A stretch of 5,567 bases of DNA from an uncultured bacterium (GTDB taxonomy: Bacteria; Eisenbacteria; RBG-16-71-46; CAIMUX01). Below the pieces are notes generated by a model that saw only the letters and a list, made by a program, of their open reading frames with translations, ran no database searches and was not told the origin of the DNA. Below are positions 1-5,567 of the stretch, piece after piece (positions within the stretch are counted from its first letter, which is position 1; each line of letters opens with the position of its first letter). A program made the translations under genes and the position numbers. Location of the stretch: assembly GCA_946886185.1 (NCBI GenBank), contig CAMPIC010000231.1, forward strand, positions 1 to 5,567. Reading direction: 5' to 3'.

Positions 1-1
1 A

Positions 2-1336
2 GGCTCCTGCAGCGCGGCCGCCGGATGGATCGCGGTTCCTCTGAACCCGTCGCTACGAGCGGAGGGTCTCGGGTTCCTGCTCCGCGACTCGGGAGCATCC
101 GTTCTGGTGGTGGAGAAGAGGTATGCGCGGACCGCGGCGGCCGCGCTGCAGGAGCCTGGCCTCGCAGTTCGAGCCGTGATCAGCGATGGAGAAGGGCTGC
201 CGGAAGCGGCCATTCCGTTTCGCGAGGCTTTTCCCGAATCCACGCTCGCGGCCGAGTGTCCGGTCTCGTCGGATGCGCCGGTCGCGATCGTCTACACATC
301 GGGTTCCACCGGCCGTCCGCGGGGCGCCGTCCTAACGCACCGGAGCCTGCTCGCAAACACGCGCTCGATCGTGGAGTACCTCCGGTTGACGCGAGACGAT
401 CGAGTCATGGTGGTGCTCCCGTTCCACTACGTCTACGGGAAGTCACTGCTCAATACGCATGCGGCGGTCGGCGGATCGCTCATCGTCGGCACCGACCTCT
501 ATTTTCCGAACGCGGTCGTGAAACGCATGGAGAAAGATGGAGCCACCGGACTGGCCGGCGTCCCGTCGACCTTCAGCGTCCTCATACACCGTTCCCGTTT
601 GCCGGGCGCGCCTCCGCCCCGCTTGCGGTACGTCACTCAGGCCGGCGGGGCGATGGCTCCGGAGCTCACGCGGCAAGTCCTCGATGCGCTGCCCGGCGTC
701 GATCTCTTCGTGATGTACGGAGCGACCGAGGCGAGCGCCCGGCTCACCTACCTCGACCCGCGAGAGCTTCCGGAGCGGATCGGTTCGATCGGCAAGGAGA
801 TCCCGGGCGTCCAGATCGAGATCCTTCGCGAGGACGGGACCGAAGCGGCCCCCGGTGAACCGGGAGAGATCGTGGCCCGAGGGGAAAACATCATGCTCGG
901 ATACTGGAACGATCCGGATGAGACTGCGTTGGTGCTTCGGCCCGAAGGGTTGCACACCGGCGACCTCGCGTATCGCGACGAGGACGGCTTCCTTTATGTA
1001 GTGGGCCGGAAGAAGGAGATGATCAAGTGCGGCGCGCACCGGGTCAGCCCCATGGAAATCGAGGAAGCGCTGCTGGCGCATCCTCTCGTGATGGAGGCAG
1101 CCGTCATTGGTGTTCCGGACCCGATTCTGGGGGAGGCGATCCATGCCTTCGCGGTCCCGAAACCAGAGACCGCGGCTCCCACCGCAGAGCAGCTCCTCCA
1201 GCACTGCGCGTCACTCCTGCCGGAGTACAAGGTGCCGAGTCGCGTGGAGCTCCGATCCGACCTGCCGAAGAACGCCGCGGGAAAGATTCAGAAGCGGGCA
1301 CTCCGGGACGAGCTCGATCCCTCCGCTGGAACCTGA
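2..1336 (+). CDS. AMP-forming acyl-CoA synthetase/ligase (ANL superfamily), 5'-partial
   Basis: The protein should activate a carboxylic acid with ATP to an acyl-adenylate and pass it to CoA or a carrier-protein thiol. The reading frame is open from base 2, giving 444 in-window codons. The translation before the GTG at 107 already reads like this family (AVPLNPSLRAEGLGFLLRDS), so that GTG is not the start. Family members usually run about 500-550 residues, so roughly 60-100 N-terminal residues are missing. Visible core motifs are the P-loop YTSGSTGRPRG (nt 293-325), YGATEAS (716-736), TGDLAY (956-973), the hinge motif GRKKEMIK (1004-1027) with its downstream Arg (1040-1042), and PKNAAGKIQKR, whose catalytic Lys codon is 1283-1285. 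All expected residues are present, so the enzyme looks active. The stretch PFHYVYGKSLLNTH recalls ligases found near polysaccharide or carrier-protein genes, but this is memory only. The substrate cannot be read from the sequence. A stand-alone NRPS-type adenylation protein is the main alternative. Confidence 0.93.
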   Translation, partial: GSCSAAAGWIAVPLNPSLRAEGLGFLLRDSGASVLVVEKRYARTAAAALQEPGLAVRAVISDGEGLPEAAIPFREAFPESTLAAECPVSSDAPVAIVYTSGSTGRPRGAVLTHRSLLANTRSIVEYLRLTRDDRVMVVLPFHYVYGKSLLNTHAAVGGSLIVGTDLYFPNAVVKRMEKDGATGLAGVPSTFSVLIHRSRLPGAPPPRLRYVTQAGGAMAPELTRQVLDALPGVDLFVMYGATEASARLTYLDPRELPERIGSIGKEIPGVQIEILREDGTEAAPGEPGEIVARGENIMLGYWNDPDETALVLRPEGLHTGDLAYRDEDGFLYVVGRKKEMIKCGAHRVSPMEIEEALLAHPLVMEAAVIGVPDPILGEAIHAFAVPKPETAAPTAEQLLQHCASLLPEYKVPSRVELRSDLPKNAAGKIQKRALRDELDPSAGT

Positions 1337-1428
1337 GTATCCACCGTCCGGCTGTGTCCCGTTCCTCTTCGCCAATCGCCCTCGCCGTCTCGACTGCAGC
1401 ACCGGCATCGCCCCGCTAGATCGATGAG

Positions 1429-1444
1429 ATGCAATCATTTGCAT
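1429..1444. repeat. Perfect inverted repeat ATGCAA-TCAT-TTGCAT
   Basis: Two 6-base arms are separated by a 4-base spacer, about 93 bases after the ligase stop. It is AT-rich in a GC-rich setting. The stem is short and no T-run follows, so a terminator role is doubtful. It could be an operator-like half of the pair formed with 1461-1476. The function is unknown. Confidence 0.6.
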
Positions 1445-1460
1445 AGCTGAAGGAGCATTT

Positions 1461-1476
1461 CGGATCGCTCGATCCG
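1461..1476. repeat. Perfect inverted repeat CGGATCG-CT-CGATCCG
   Basis: Two 7-base arms are separated by only 2 bases. A hairpin with a 2-nt loop would have to open its inner pair. The shape fits a protein-bound palindrome at least as well as an RNA stem. Its centre lies 32 bp from the centre of the repeat at 1429-1444, and it overlaps the smaller palindrome ATCCGGAT (1472-1479). It lies about 90 bp upstream of the promoter candidate for the protease. Confidence 0.6.
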
Positions 1477-1562
1477 GATGTCCGGCATGGTTCATGGACC
1501 GGAGCCGGGGGATACCCATGGTTAGAGAGGTTTTTGCCAACGGCGGCGCCCATCCAACGCGC

Positions 1563-1593
1563 TTTGGACTGGGGGAGGAATCCTGTAGAATTG
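1563..1593 (+). promoter_or_regulatory. Candidate promoter of the metalloprotease gene
   Basis: TTTG (1563-1566) is followed after 19 bases by TAGAATTG (1586-1593). This is close to the Bacteroidota primary sigma pattern TTTG-N19-21-TAnnTTTG, with one mismatch in the -7 box. Read as a sigma-70 promoter, TTGGAC (1564-1569) and TAGAAT (1586-1591) are 16 bases apart, with a good -10 and a poor -35. Either reading puts the transcript start near 1598 and leaves a leader of about 45 bases before the ATG at 1644. The call rests on pattern matching by eye. Confidence 0.45.
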
Positions 1594-1628
1594 GCGATGT
1601 TCGGTTTCTACCCACTCATAGCAGCAAC

Positions 1629-1634
1629 AAGGAG
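1629..1634 (+). promoter_or_regulatory. Shine-Dalgarno AAGGAG that sets the protease start
   Basis: AAGGAG lies 9 bases before the ATG at 1644, which is ideal spacing. The codons after that ATG give a textbook signal peptide. This decides the start against the in-frame ATGs at 1494 and 1518. Confidence 0.85.
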
Positions 1635-1643
1635 ACTCGATCC

Positions 1644-4577
1644 ATGAAGAGAATGGCACCGAGCCTATTCCTCGCCCTCGTGGCCACCAGTGCCCTGATG
1701 AGCGAAGGACAGGCCTTCGTGGCGCCCAGCAATACGAGCAATTACGAGATTCTGCTGCCCGAGTTTGACTTGCAGAGTTTCACCTCGCCGGCAGTAGAAT
1801 CCGCACGCGCTCAAACGGTGGACGCGCTTGCCGCCGAGTACGGTGGCGCGTGGCATGTGTATACGTGGAACCCGCAGTCGAACACCCCGTCTGCCCTCTA
1901 CGGAAGCGGTCATGAGACGGGTCGTTCCCTCGGCAACGCGTTTGCCGCCGAGGAAGCGGGACGCGGTGTGATCGCCGAGAACGCGCACGCTCTCGGTGTA
2001 ACTGATCTCTCCAGCCTCAGGTTCCTACAGGAAGCGCGCGGAGCCGGCAAGGTCGCGGCGCACTTCCAGCAGACGTATCAAGGCGTGGACGTCCTGGGCG
2101 GCCGGGTTTACGCGATCTTCACGGAATCGGGTCGCGTTTTCGTGATGGGTTCCGACTATTACAGCAACATCTCCCTTGACCCGAATCCTCTCTTCTCGGC
2201 GGAAGAGGCGATTCAGTTCGCGAAGGAAGGTGTGCCGTTCAATCCCAACACCGATTCGATCGACGGCGCCGCGGAGCTGTTCGTGCTTCCGGTTCCGGTG
2301 AGCGAGACGCAGGTGGACTACCACCTCGTGTGGCGTGTCCGCGTTTCGACCGAGGAGCCTCTCGGAATCTGGGTCACGCATGTCGATGCGCACACTGGTG
2401 AGGTCGTCTACCGCTACAACGACGTGCACTTCCTGAACTTCACGGGAACCGAGAAGGGGAACACCCAGATCGGGACCTGGTGCGACGACGAGCACGCCAA
2501 TACGCCGCATCCGTATCAGGAAGTGACGATCGTCGGCGTGGGATCGGCGAACAGCAACTCCGCCGGCAACTGGACCGTGAACTATGCCGGTGCGGATTCA
2601 CGCACGATCAATTCCCGCTTCTTCGGACCGTATGTCGACGTGAACGTGATCAGCGGCACCGACGCCCTCTTCAGCGGCACCGCCACTCCGGGAACGCCGT
2701 TCAACGTGCTCTGGACGGACGCGAACTCGCGGCAGGACGAGCGCGACTCGTTCTACGCGGTCCAGCAGATCCATGATCTCTTCGAGCAGTTCGATCCGGG
2801 CTGGTTCTATACGAATCAGCGGATCCAGTGCAACGTGAACCGCAACGGAAGCTGCAACGCCTACTGGAACGGTTCGATCAACTTCTATCCGGAAGTGGGC
2901 GGCTGCGCCAATACTGGCGAGATCGGCGGAGTGGTTCATCACGAGTACGGACACGGCGTGCAGAACGCTCTTCTCGGCAGCCAGGGCCAGCAGGGACTGG
3001 GCGAGGGGAACGGCGACGTTCTCGCGAACATCCTCACTCTGGAAGCGGAGATCGGACGCGGGTTCAACGTGGGCAACTGCGTGAGCGGAATCCGCACCTC
3101 GGACAACGGGCTGCAGTATCCGGACGACGTGGTTGGGCAAGAGGTCCACAACGCCGGCCGGGTCATCGCGGGATTCCACTGGGACGCGTTGGAAGTGTTC
3201 GTCCAGTTGATGGGCGAGTCCGCGGCTCAGGTCAAGACGGCATCCGACTGGCACTTCGGACGCAAGCTCTCTTCGCCGTTCAACCAGCCGGCGCAGGTGC
3301 TCGCGACCTTCGTGTCGGACGACGACGACGGCAACTTGAACAACGGAACGCCGTTCTACGACGTGTACTGCATGGCGGCCACGAATCACGGGTTCAGCTG
3401 CCCGCCGGTCACCCAGGGCGTGACGATCGTCCATGACGAAGTCTGGACGACCACGACCGCGGGCAACCGCGTCCTCAATGCGAACATCGTGACGACCGCC
3501 TCCAACATCGCTTCGGCGGAGATCTACTACTCCATCGACGATGCCACGGGCGACTTCCAGGTGGCCAACATGACCCACACGGGTGGCGGAAACTATCAGG
3601 GAACGATCCCTGGAATTCCGCACACCTCGACGGTCAACTACTACATCCGCGCTGAGGACAACCTCGGCCAGTCGAAGACGGCGCCCGCTCTGGCTCCGTT
3701 CAACACCTACGACTTCGACGTCGCCCAGGTGTACGACGCGCAGGAGGCTGGAAGCGGATGGGTCGTGAACCAGGGCGGAACCGACACCGCGACGGCCGGG
3801 CAGTGGGTGCGGGTCGATCCCAACGCGACCTCGATCCAGCCCGAGAATGACACCACTCCGTCCCCTGGCACGATGTGCTGGGTGACTGGAAACGGCGCGC
3901 CCGGCGGCCTCGTTCATACCGCGGACGTGGACAACGGCGTCACTTCGCTCTACAGCCCCGTCTACGACATGGCCGGCGCGAGCGAGCTGGTGGTCAAGTA
4001 CTGGCGGTTCTTCTCGAACGACGCGGGACCGAACCCCGGTCAAGACGCCTGGGTCGTGCAAGTTCGCAACAACGCCGGTGCCTGGATCGATCTCGAGAAC
4101 ACCACGGCGTCGGTCAGCCGTGATTGGACCGTGTTCCAGGCGAACCTGCTCCCGTTGATTCCCACTCCGGGGAACATCCAGTTCCGGTTCATCGCGCAGG
4201 ACTTGATCGCGGAATCGTTCGTCGACGCTGGCATCGATGATTTCACCATCCTCGGCCAGTTCGGCCCGTCCAGCACTCCGGAAACGGGGAGCGCGGTGGT
4301 TCGATTCGCTCTCGAGTCCAGCGCCCCCAACCCGACCGCCGGTTCGACCCGGATCGGGTTCCAGGTGCCGGTCAGCACTTCGGTGCAGATCAAGATCTTC
4401 GATGTGTCCGGACGCGAGGTGAACACCGTCGCCGACGGCACGTTCGAGGCGGGTACCCACTCGATCGATTGGGATGGCCGCGACGCGTCGGGCCATGCCG
4501 TGGCCTCCGGTGTGTACTACTATCGGATGAGCGCGGATGGTTACGTGGCGACCCGTAGCCTGATCGTCAGTCGATAG
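1644..4577 (+). CDS. Secreted M36/thermolysin-like zinc metalloprotease with FlgD-Ig-like C-terminal domain
   Basis: This 977-residue exported endopeptidase probably degrades extracellular protein. A Sec signal peptide (residues 1-24: basic MKR, hydrophobic core, likely cut after GQA) is followed by an FTP-type propeptide (about 100-175, core TYQGVDVLGGRV) and a PepSY-like segment (185-262, HVDAHTGEVVYRYND), which should act as chaperone and inhibitor. The catalytic domain (about 270-588) has HEYGH at 433-437 (zinc ligands H433 and H437, catalytic E434). GEGNGD gives the third ligand E454, and VHNAG holds H502, equivalent to thermolysin H231. An acidic loop, DDDDGNLNNGTP (559-570), may bind calcium. 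An Ig/FN3-like domain (about 592-693), a jelly-roll MAM-like domain (about 697-870) and a FlgD-Ig-like tail (885-977; APNPTAG, IFDVSGREV, SGVYYYRM) follow. That tail resembles type IX sorting domains, but its role here is inferred. Catalytic residues are intact. It has its own promoter candidate and terminator. M4 rather than M36 membership is the main alternative. Confidence 0.92.
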   Translation: MKRMAPSLFLALVATSALMSEGQAFVAPSNTSNYEILLPEFDLQSFTSPAVESARAQTVDALAAEYGGAWHVYTWNPQSNTPSALYGSGHETGRSLGNAFAAEEAGRGVIAENAHALGVTDLSSLRFLQEARGAGKVAAHFQQTYQGVDVLGGRVYAIFTESGRVFVMGSDYYSNISLDPNPLFSAEEAIQFAKEGVPFNPNTDSIDGAAELFVLPVPVSETQVDYHLVWRVRVSTEEPLGIWVTHVDAHTGEVVYRYNDVHFLNFTGTEKGNTQIGTWCDDEHANTPHPYQEVTIVGVGSANSNSAGNWTVNYAGADSRTINSRFFGPYVDVNVISGTDALFSGTATPGTPFNVLWTDANSRQDERDSFYAVQQIHDLFEQFDPGWFYTNQRIQCNVNRNGSCNAYWNGSINFYPEVGGCANTGEIGGVVHHEYGHGVQNALLGSQGQQGLGEGNGDVLANILTLEAEIGRGFNVGNCVSGIRTSDNGLQYPDDVVGQEVHNAGRVIAGFHWDALEVFVQLMGESAAQVKTASDWHFGRKLSSPFNQPAQVLATFVSDDDDGNLNNGTPFYDVYCMAATNHGFSCPPVTQGVTIVHDEVWTTTTAGNRVLNANIVTTASNIASAEIYYSIDDATGDFQVANMTHTGGGNYQGTIPGIPHTSTVNYYIRAEDNLGQSKTAPALAPFNTYDFDVAQVYDAQEAGSGWVVNQGGTDTATAGQWVRVDPNATSIQPENDTTPSPGTMCWVTGNGAPGGLVHTADVDNGVTSLYSPVYDMAGASELVVKYWRFFSNDAGPNPGQDAWVVQVRNNAGAWIDLENTTASVSRDWTVFQANLLPLIPTPGNIQFRFIAQDLIAESFVDAGIDDFTILGQFGPSSTPETGSAVVRFALESSAPNPTAGSTRIGFQVPVSTSVQIKIFDVSGREVNTVADGTFEAGTHSIDWDGRDASGHAVASGVYYYRMSADGYVATRSLIVSR

Positions 4578-4584
4578 AGATCCT

Positions 4585-4604
4585 GATCCGCGACCGCGCG
4601 GATC
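4585..4604 (+). terminator. First hairpin after the protease stop
   Basis: GATCCGCG and CGCGGATC form a perfect 8-bp stem with an ACCG loop, starting 7 bases after the stop codon. No T-run follows, so alone it is more likely a 3'-end-stabilising or pause hairpin than a terminator. Together with the hairpin at 4618-4654 it makes a tandem 3' structure. Confidence 0.5.
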
Positions 4605-4617
4605 GGCGTGAAATCGG

Positions 4618-4654
4618 AAGACCCCGCGTTTCCCTCTGGGAGAAGCGGGGTCTT
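4618..4654 (+). terminator. Intrinsic terminator of the metalloprotease gene
   Basis: AAGACCCCGC (4618-4627) pairs perfectly with GCGGGGTCTT (4645-4654). The loop folds further, with TTTCCC (4629-4634) pairing with GGGAGA (4638-4643) through one G-U pair, leaving a 3-base TCT loop and a single G-A mismatch between the two stems. The 3' side runs into TCTTTCGTT, a short and interrupted U-tract. The hairpin should be very stable but release could be incomplete. It lies inside the longest possible reading frame of the next gene, which argues against a start at 4608. Confidence 0.75.
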
Positions 4655-4682
4655 TCGTTGGAATTGCGAAGAGGAGAGGATC

Positions 4683-4689
4683 GGGAGAG
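4683..4689 (+). promoter_or_regulatory. Purine-rich ribosome binding site of the membrane-protein gene
   Basis: GGGAGAG lies 5 bases before the GTG at 4695. A second purine run, GAGGAGAGGA (4671-4680), lies further upstream. These favour GTG 4695 over the GTG at 4608, whose first codons are the terminator, and over the ATG at 4761, which would cut into the first membrane segment. Confidence 0.5.
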
Positions 4690-4694
4690 TCAGG

Positions 4695-5492
4695 GTGCGG
4701 ATCGGCCGGCGGGACTGGAATCTCTTGCTGTTCAGCGCCACCAGTGTGGTGCTCCTCGCCATGGAGAAGCTGGTTCCCGGCGCCATCCTCTGGTTCGTCA
4801 CACTCATAGGGGTCTTGCGGGATCCTGCTCCCGAATATCGGCGCAGGATGGGCATGCTCCTGGGGATGTTCGTTCTTCTCTCGGCCGCTCCGATCGATAC
4901 GGATACCTCCACACCGCACTTCCTCGCCCTCGGCGCGTTCTTCCTGGCGGCGCTCCTGGTTCCCACCCTGGTCTTCCGCCGCACCGACCCGGGGGTGATC
5001 GACTATCGCATCTTCCCCCGTAGATTTCGGTGGATCGATCTCGGCTATGTCGCTTTGGCGGTGCCGCTTGCCCATGTCGTGATCGAGCTCTACTTCTTCC
5101 ACGTCAATCCGTGGATGCCGCGGCAATGGCACCTGCCCCCCGCGTATGATCTGGAAGAAGTCTGGCGGCTGGTGATCGGGCTCAATTGCGTCGGAATGTG
5201 GGACGAGCTGTTTTTCGTAAACATCGTGTTCGCGACGCTGCGCAGCTTGTACGATTTCCGTCGCGCCAACCTGGGTCAGGCATTTGTATATGCATCCGTC
5301 TTATACGATATGGCGTTCGTCGGCATTGGCCCGGTCGTCGTGTACGCCTTCGCCCTCACCCAGGGCTCGATGTACGAACAGTCACGGAATTTGTTCTACG
5401 TGATGCTCGTGCACCTGATCGTGGACGCTCTGCTCCTGGAGGCGATCATCCGCGACTACTACCCGGGGCACGGTTCCTTCCACTGGTTCTAG
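4695..5492 (+). CDS. Polytopic membrane protein, divergent CPBP (CAAX/Abi-type) protease-like
   Basis: With the GTG start this is a 265-residue, mostly hydrophobic protein with about six to eight membrane segments (roughly 10-41, 52-66, 77-94, 114-133, 156-182, 195-222 and 231-251). Residues 170-175, DELFFV, sit where CPBP intramembrane proteases carry the EExxxR motif. Residues 240-244, HLIVD, match the closing HxxxN motif. The spacing and hydrophobic setting fit that fold, but the first Glu is Asp, the Arg is Val, the FxxxH His appears to be Phe (LYDMAF, 203-208) and the final Asn is Asp. Active CPBP enzymes use the Glu and His residues, so this copy may be inactive or may do another job; that is inference. 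It follows the protease terminator by only 40 bases, with no clear promoter. The start is uncertain (GTG 4608 or ATG 4761 are alternatives). It could instead belong to an unrelated uncharacterised membrane family. Confidence 0.8.
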   Translation: MRIGRRDWNLLLFSATSVVLLAMEKLVPGAILWFVTLIGVLRDPAPEYRRRMGMLLGMFVLLSAAPIDTDTSTPHFLALGAFFLAALLVPTLVFRRTDPGVIDYRIFPRRFRWIDLGYVALAVPLAHVVIELYFFHVNPWMPRQWHLPPAYDLEEVWRLVIGLNCVGMWDELFFVNIVFATLRSLYDFRRANLGQAFVYASVLYDMAFVGIGPVVVYAFALTQGSMYEQSRNLFYVMLVHLIVDALLLEAIIRDYYPGHGSFHWF

Positions 5493-5498
5493 GGTCGG

Positions 5499-5526
5499 CG
5501 GGGCGGAGTGCGGGGCCGCCGCCCTG
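5499..5526 (+). terminator. GC-rich hairpin after the membrane-protein gene, weak terminator candidate
   Basis: Bases 5499-5506 can pair with 5519-5526, giving 8 bp with one G-U pair and a 12-base loop that starts 7 bases after the stop. A longer-range pair, GGTCGG (5493-5498) with CCGACC (5552-5557), could enclose it. No T-run follows on the + strand, so this may just be GC-rich spacer. Confidence 0.3.
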
Positions 5527-5567
5527 GAGCAACCCCACGGCAAGCAAAACACCGACCACCCCCAAAA

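Larger units (their letters stand above)
1337..1643. other. Intergenic region between ligase and metalloprotease
   Basis: This 307-base stretch shows no credible gene in either direction. Its left half, to about 1428, is pyrimidine-rich with no strong terminator hairpin for the ligase. The middle holds two perfect inverted repeats (1429-1444 and 1461-1476). The 7-mer CATGGTT occurs twice, at 1487-1493 and 1518-1524. The right half carries a promoter candidate (1563-1593) and the ribosome binding site of the protease. The protease frame stays open upstream to an ATG at 1494, but the extra 50 residues are not signal-like and span the promoter and Shine-Dalgarno sequence, so they are treated as non-coding. 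I recognised no riboswitch or tRNA. Confidence 0.75.

Noticed and set aside
25..858. A 277-codon + strand frame overlapping the ligase
   Set aside because: The product is Arg/Gly/Ser-rich with no motif, whereas the frame beginning at base 2 carries all the adenylation motifs.
1521..1540. Possible ligase terminator ending in the TTTTT run at about 1531
   Set aside because: No stable stem sits directly before the T-run; the nearest weak pairing is about 15 bases away.
1497..1560. Possible riboswitch or structured leader (GGGGGATACCC and nearby short pairings)
   Set aside because: Pairings are short, none of the conserved cores I know is present, and the region lies upstream of the likely transcript start.
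1494..1643. A 50-residue N-terminal extension of the protease from ATG 1494
   Set aside because: The extension covers the promoter candidate and the AAGGAG site, and it would bury the signal peptide. The ATG at 1644 has ideal spacing and a textbook signal peptide.
4608..4694. A 29-residue N-terminal extension of the membrane protein from GTG 4608
   Set aside because: Those codons are the terminator hairpin, and the residues are polar, without relation to the membrane segments that follow.
2598..5132. An 844-codon open frame on the - strand, across most of the protease and part of the membrane protein gene
   Set aside because: Its product is rich in Arg, His, Asp and Val without recognisable domains. 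It lies antisense to a gene with clear domains and catalytic residues, as expected from codon bias in GC-rich DNA.

Overview
The window is GC-rich bacterial DNA holding three genes, all on the + strand. In order they are the 3' part of an AMP-forming acyl-CoA synthetase/ligase, a complete secreted thermolysin/fungalysin-type (M36-like) metalloprotease, and a complete small polytopic membrane protein that resembles a degenerate CPBP (CAAX/Abi-type) intramembrane protease. The metalloprotease ends in a FlgD-Ig-like C-terminal domain of the kind that often caps secreted proteins in high-GC lineages of the FCB superphylum, such as Candidatus Eisenbacteria, Krumholzibacteria, Latescibacteria or Gemmatimonadota. 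A Bacteroidota-like promoter in front of the same gene points the same way. This placement is an inference; the window holds no rRNA or other phylogenetic marker.

Layout: bases 2-1336 encode the ligase, whose N-terminus lies off the left edge. Bases 1337-1643 are non-coding. They hold two perfect inverted repeats whose centres are 32 bp apart, then a promoter candidate and a Shine-Dalgarno sequence for the protease. Bases 1644-4577 encode the protease: signal peptide, FTP/PepSY-like propeptide, zinc metalloprotease domain, Ig/FN3-like domain, jelly-roll domain and FlgD-like tail. Bases 4578-4694 contain two tandem hairpins, the second of which looks like an intrinsic terminator. Bases 4695-5492 encode the membrane protein. 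The last 75 bases hold only GC-rich inverted repeats.

The genes do not form an obvious pathway. The ligase is separated from the protease by 307 bases, and the protease has its own promoter and terminator. The protease is probably autonomous: exported by Sec, kept inactive by its propeptide, then released or anchored through its C-terminal domain. The membrane protein starts 40 bases after the terminator hairpin with no clear promoter of its own, so it may depend on read-through. No mobile element, CRISPR array, tRNA or rRNA was seen. I found no convincing new multi-gene system. The most unusual item is the CPBP-like protein that lacks several of the usual catalytic residues.
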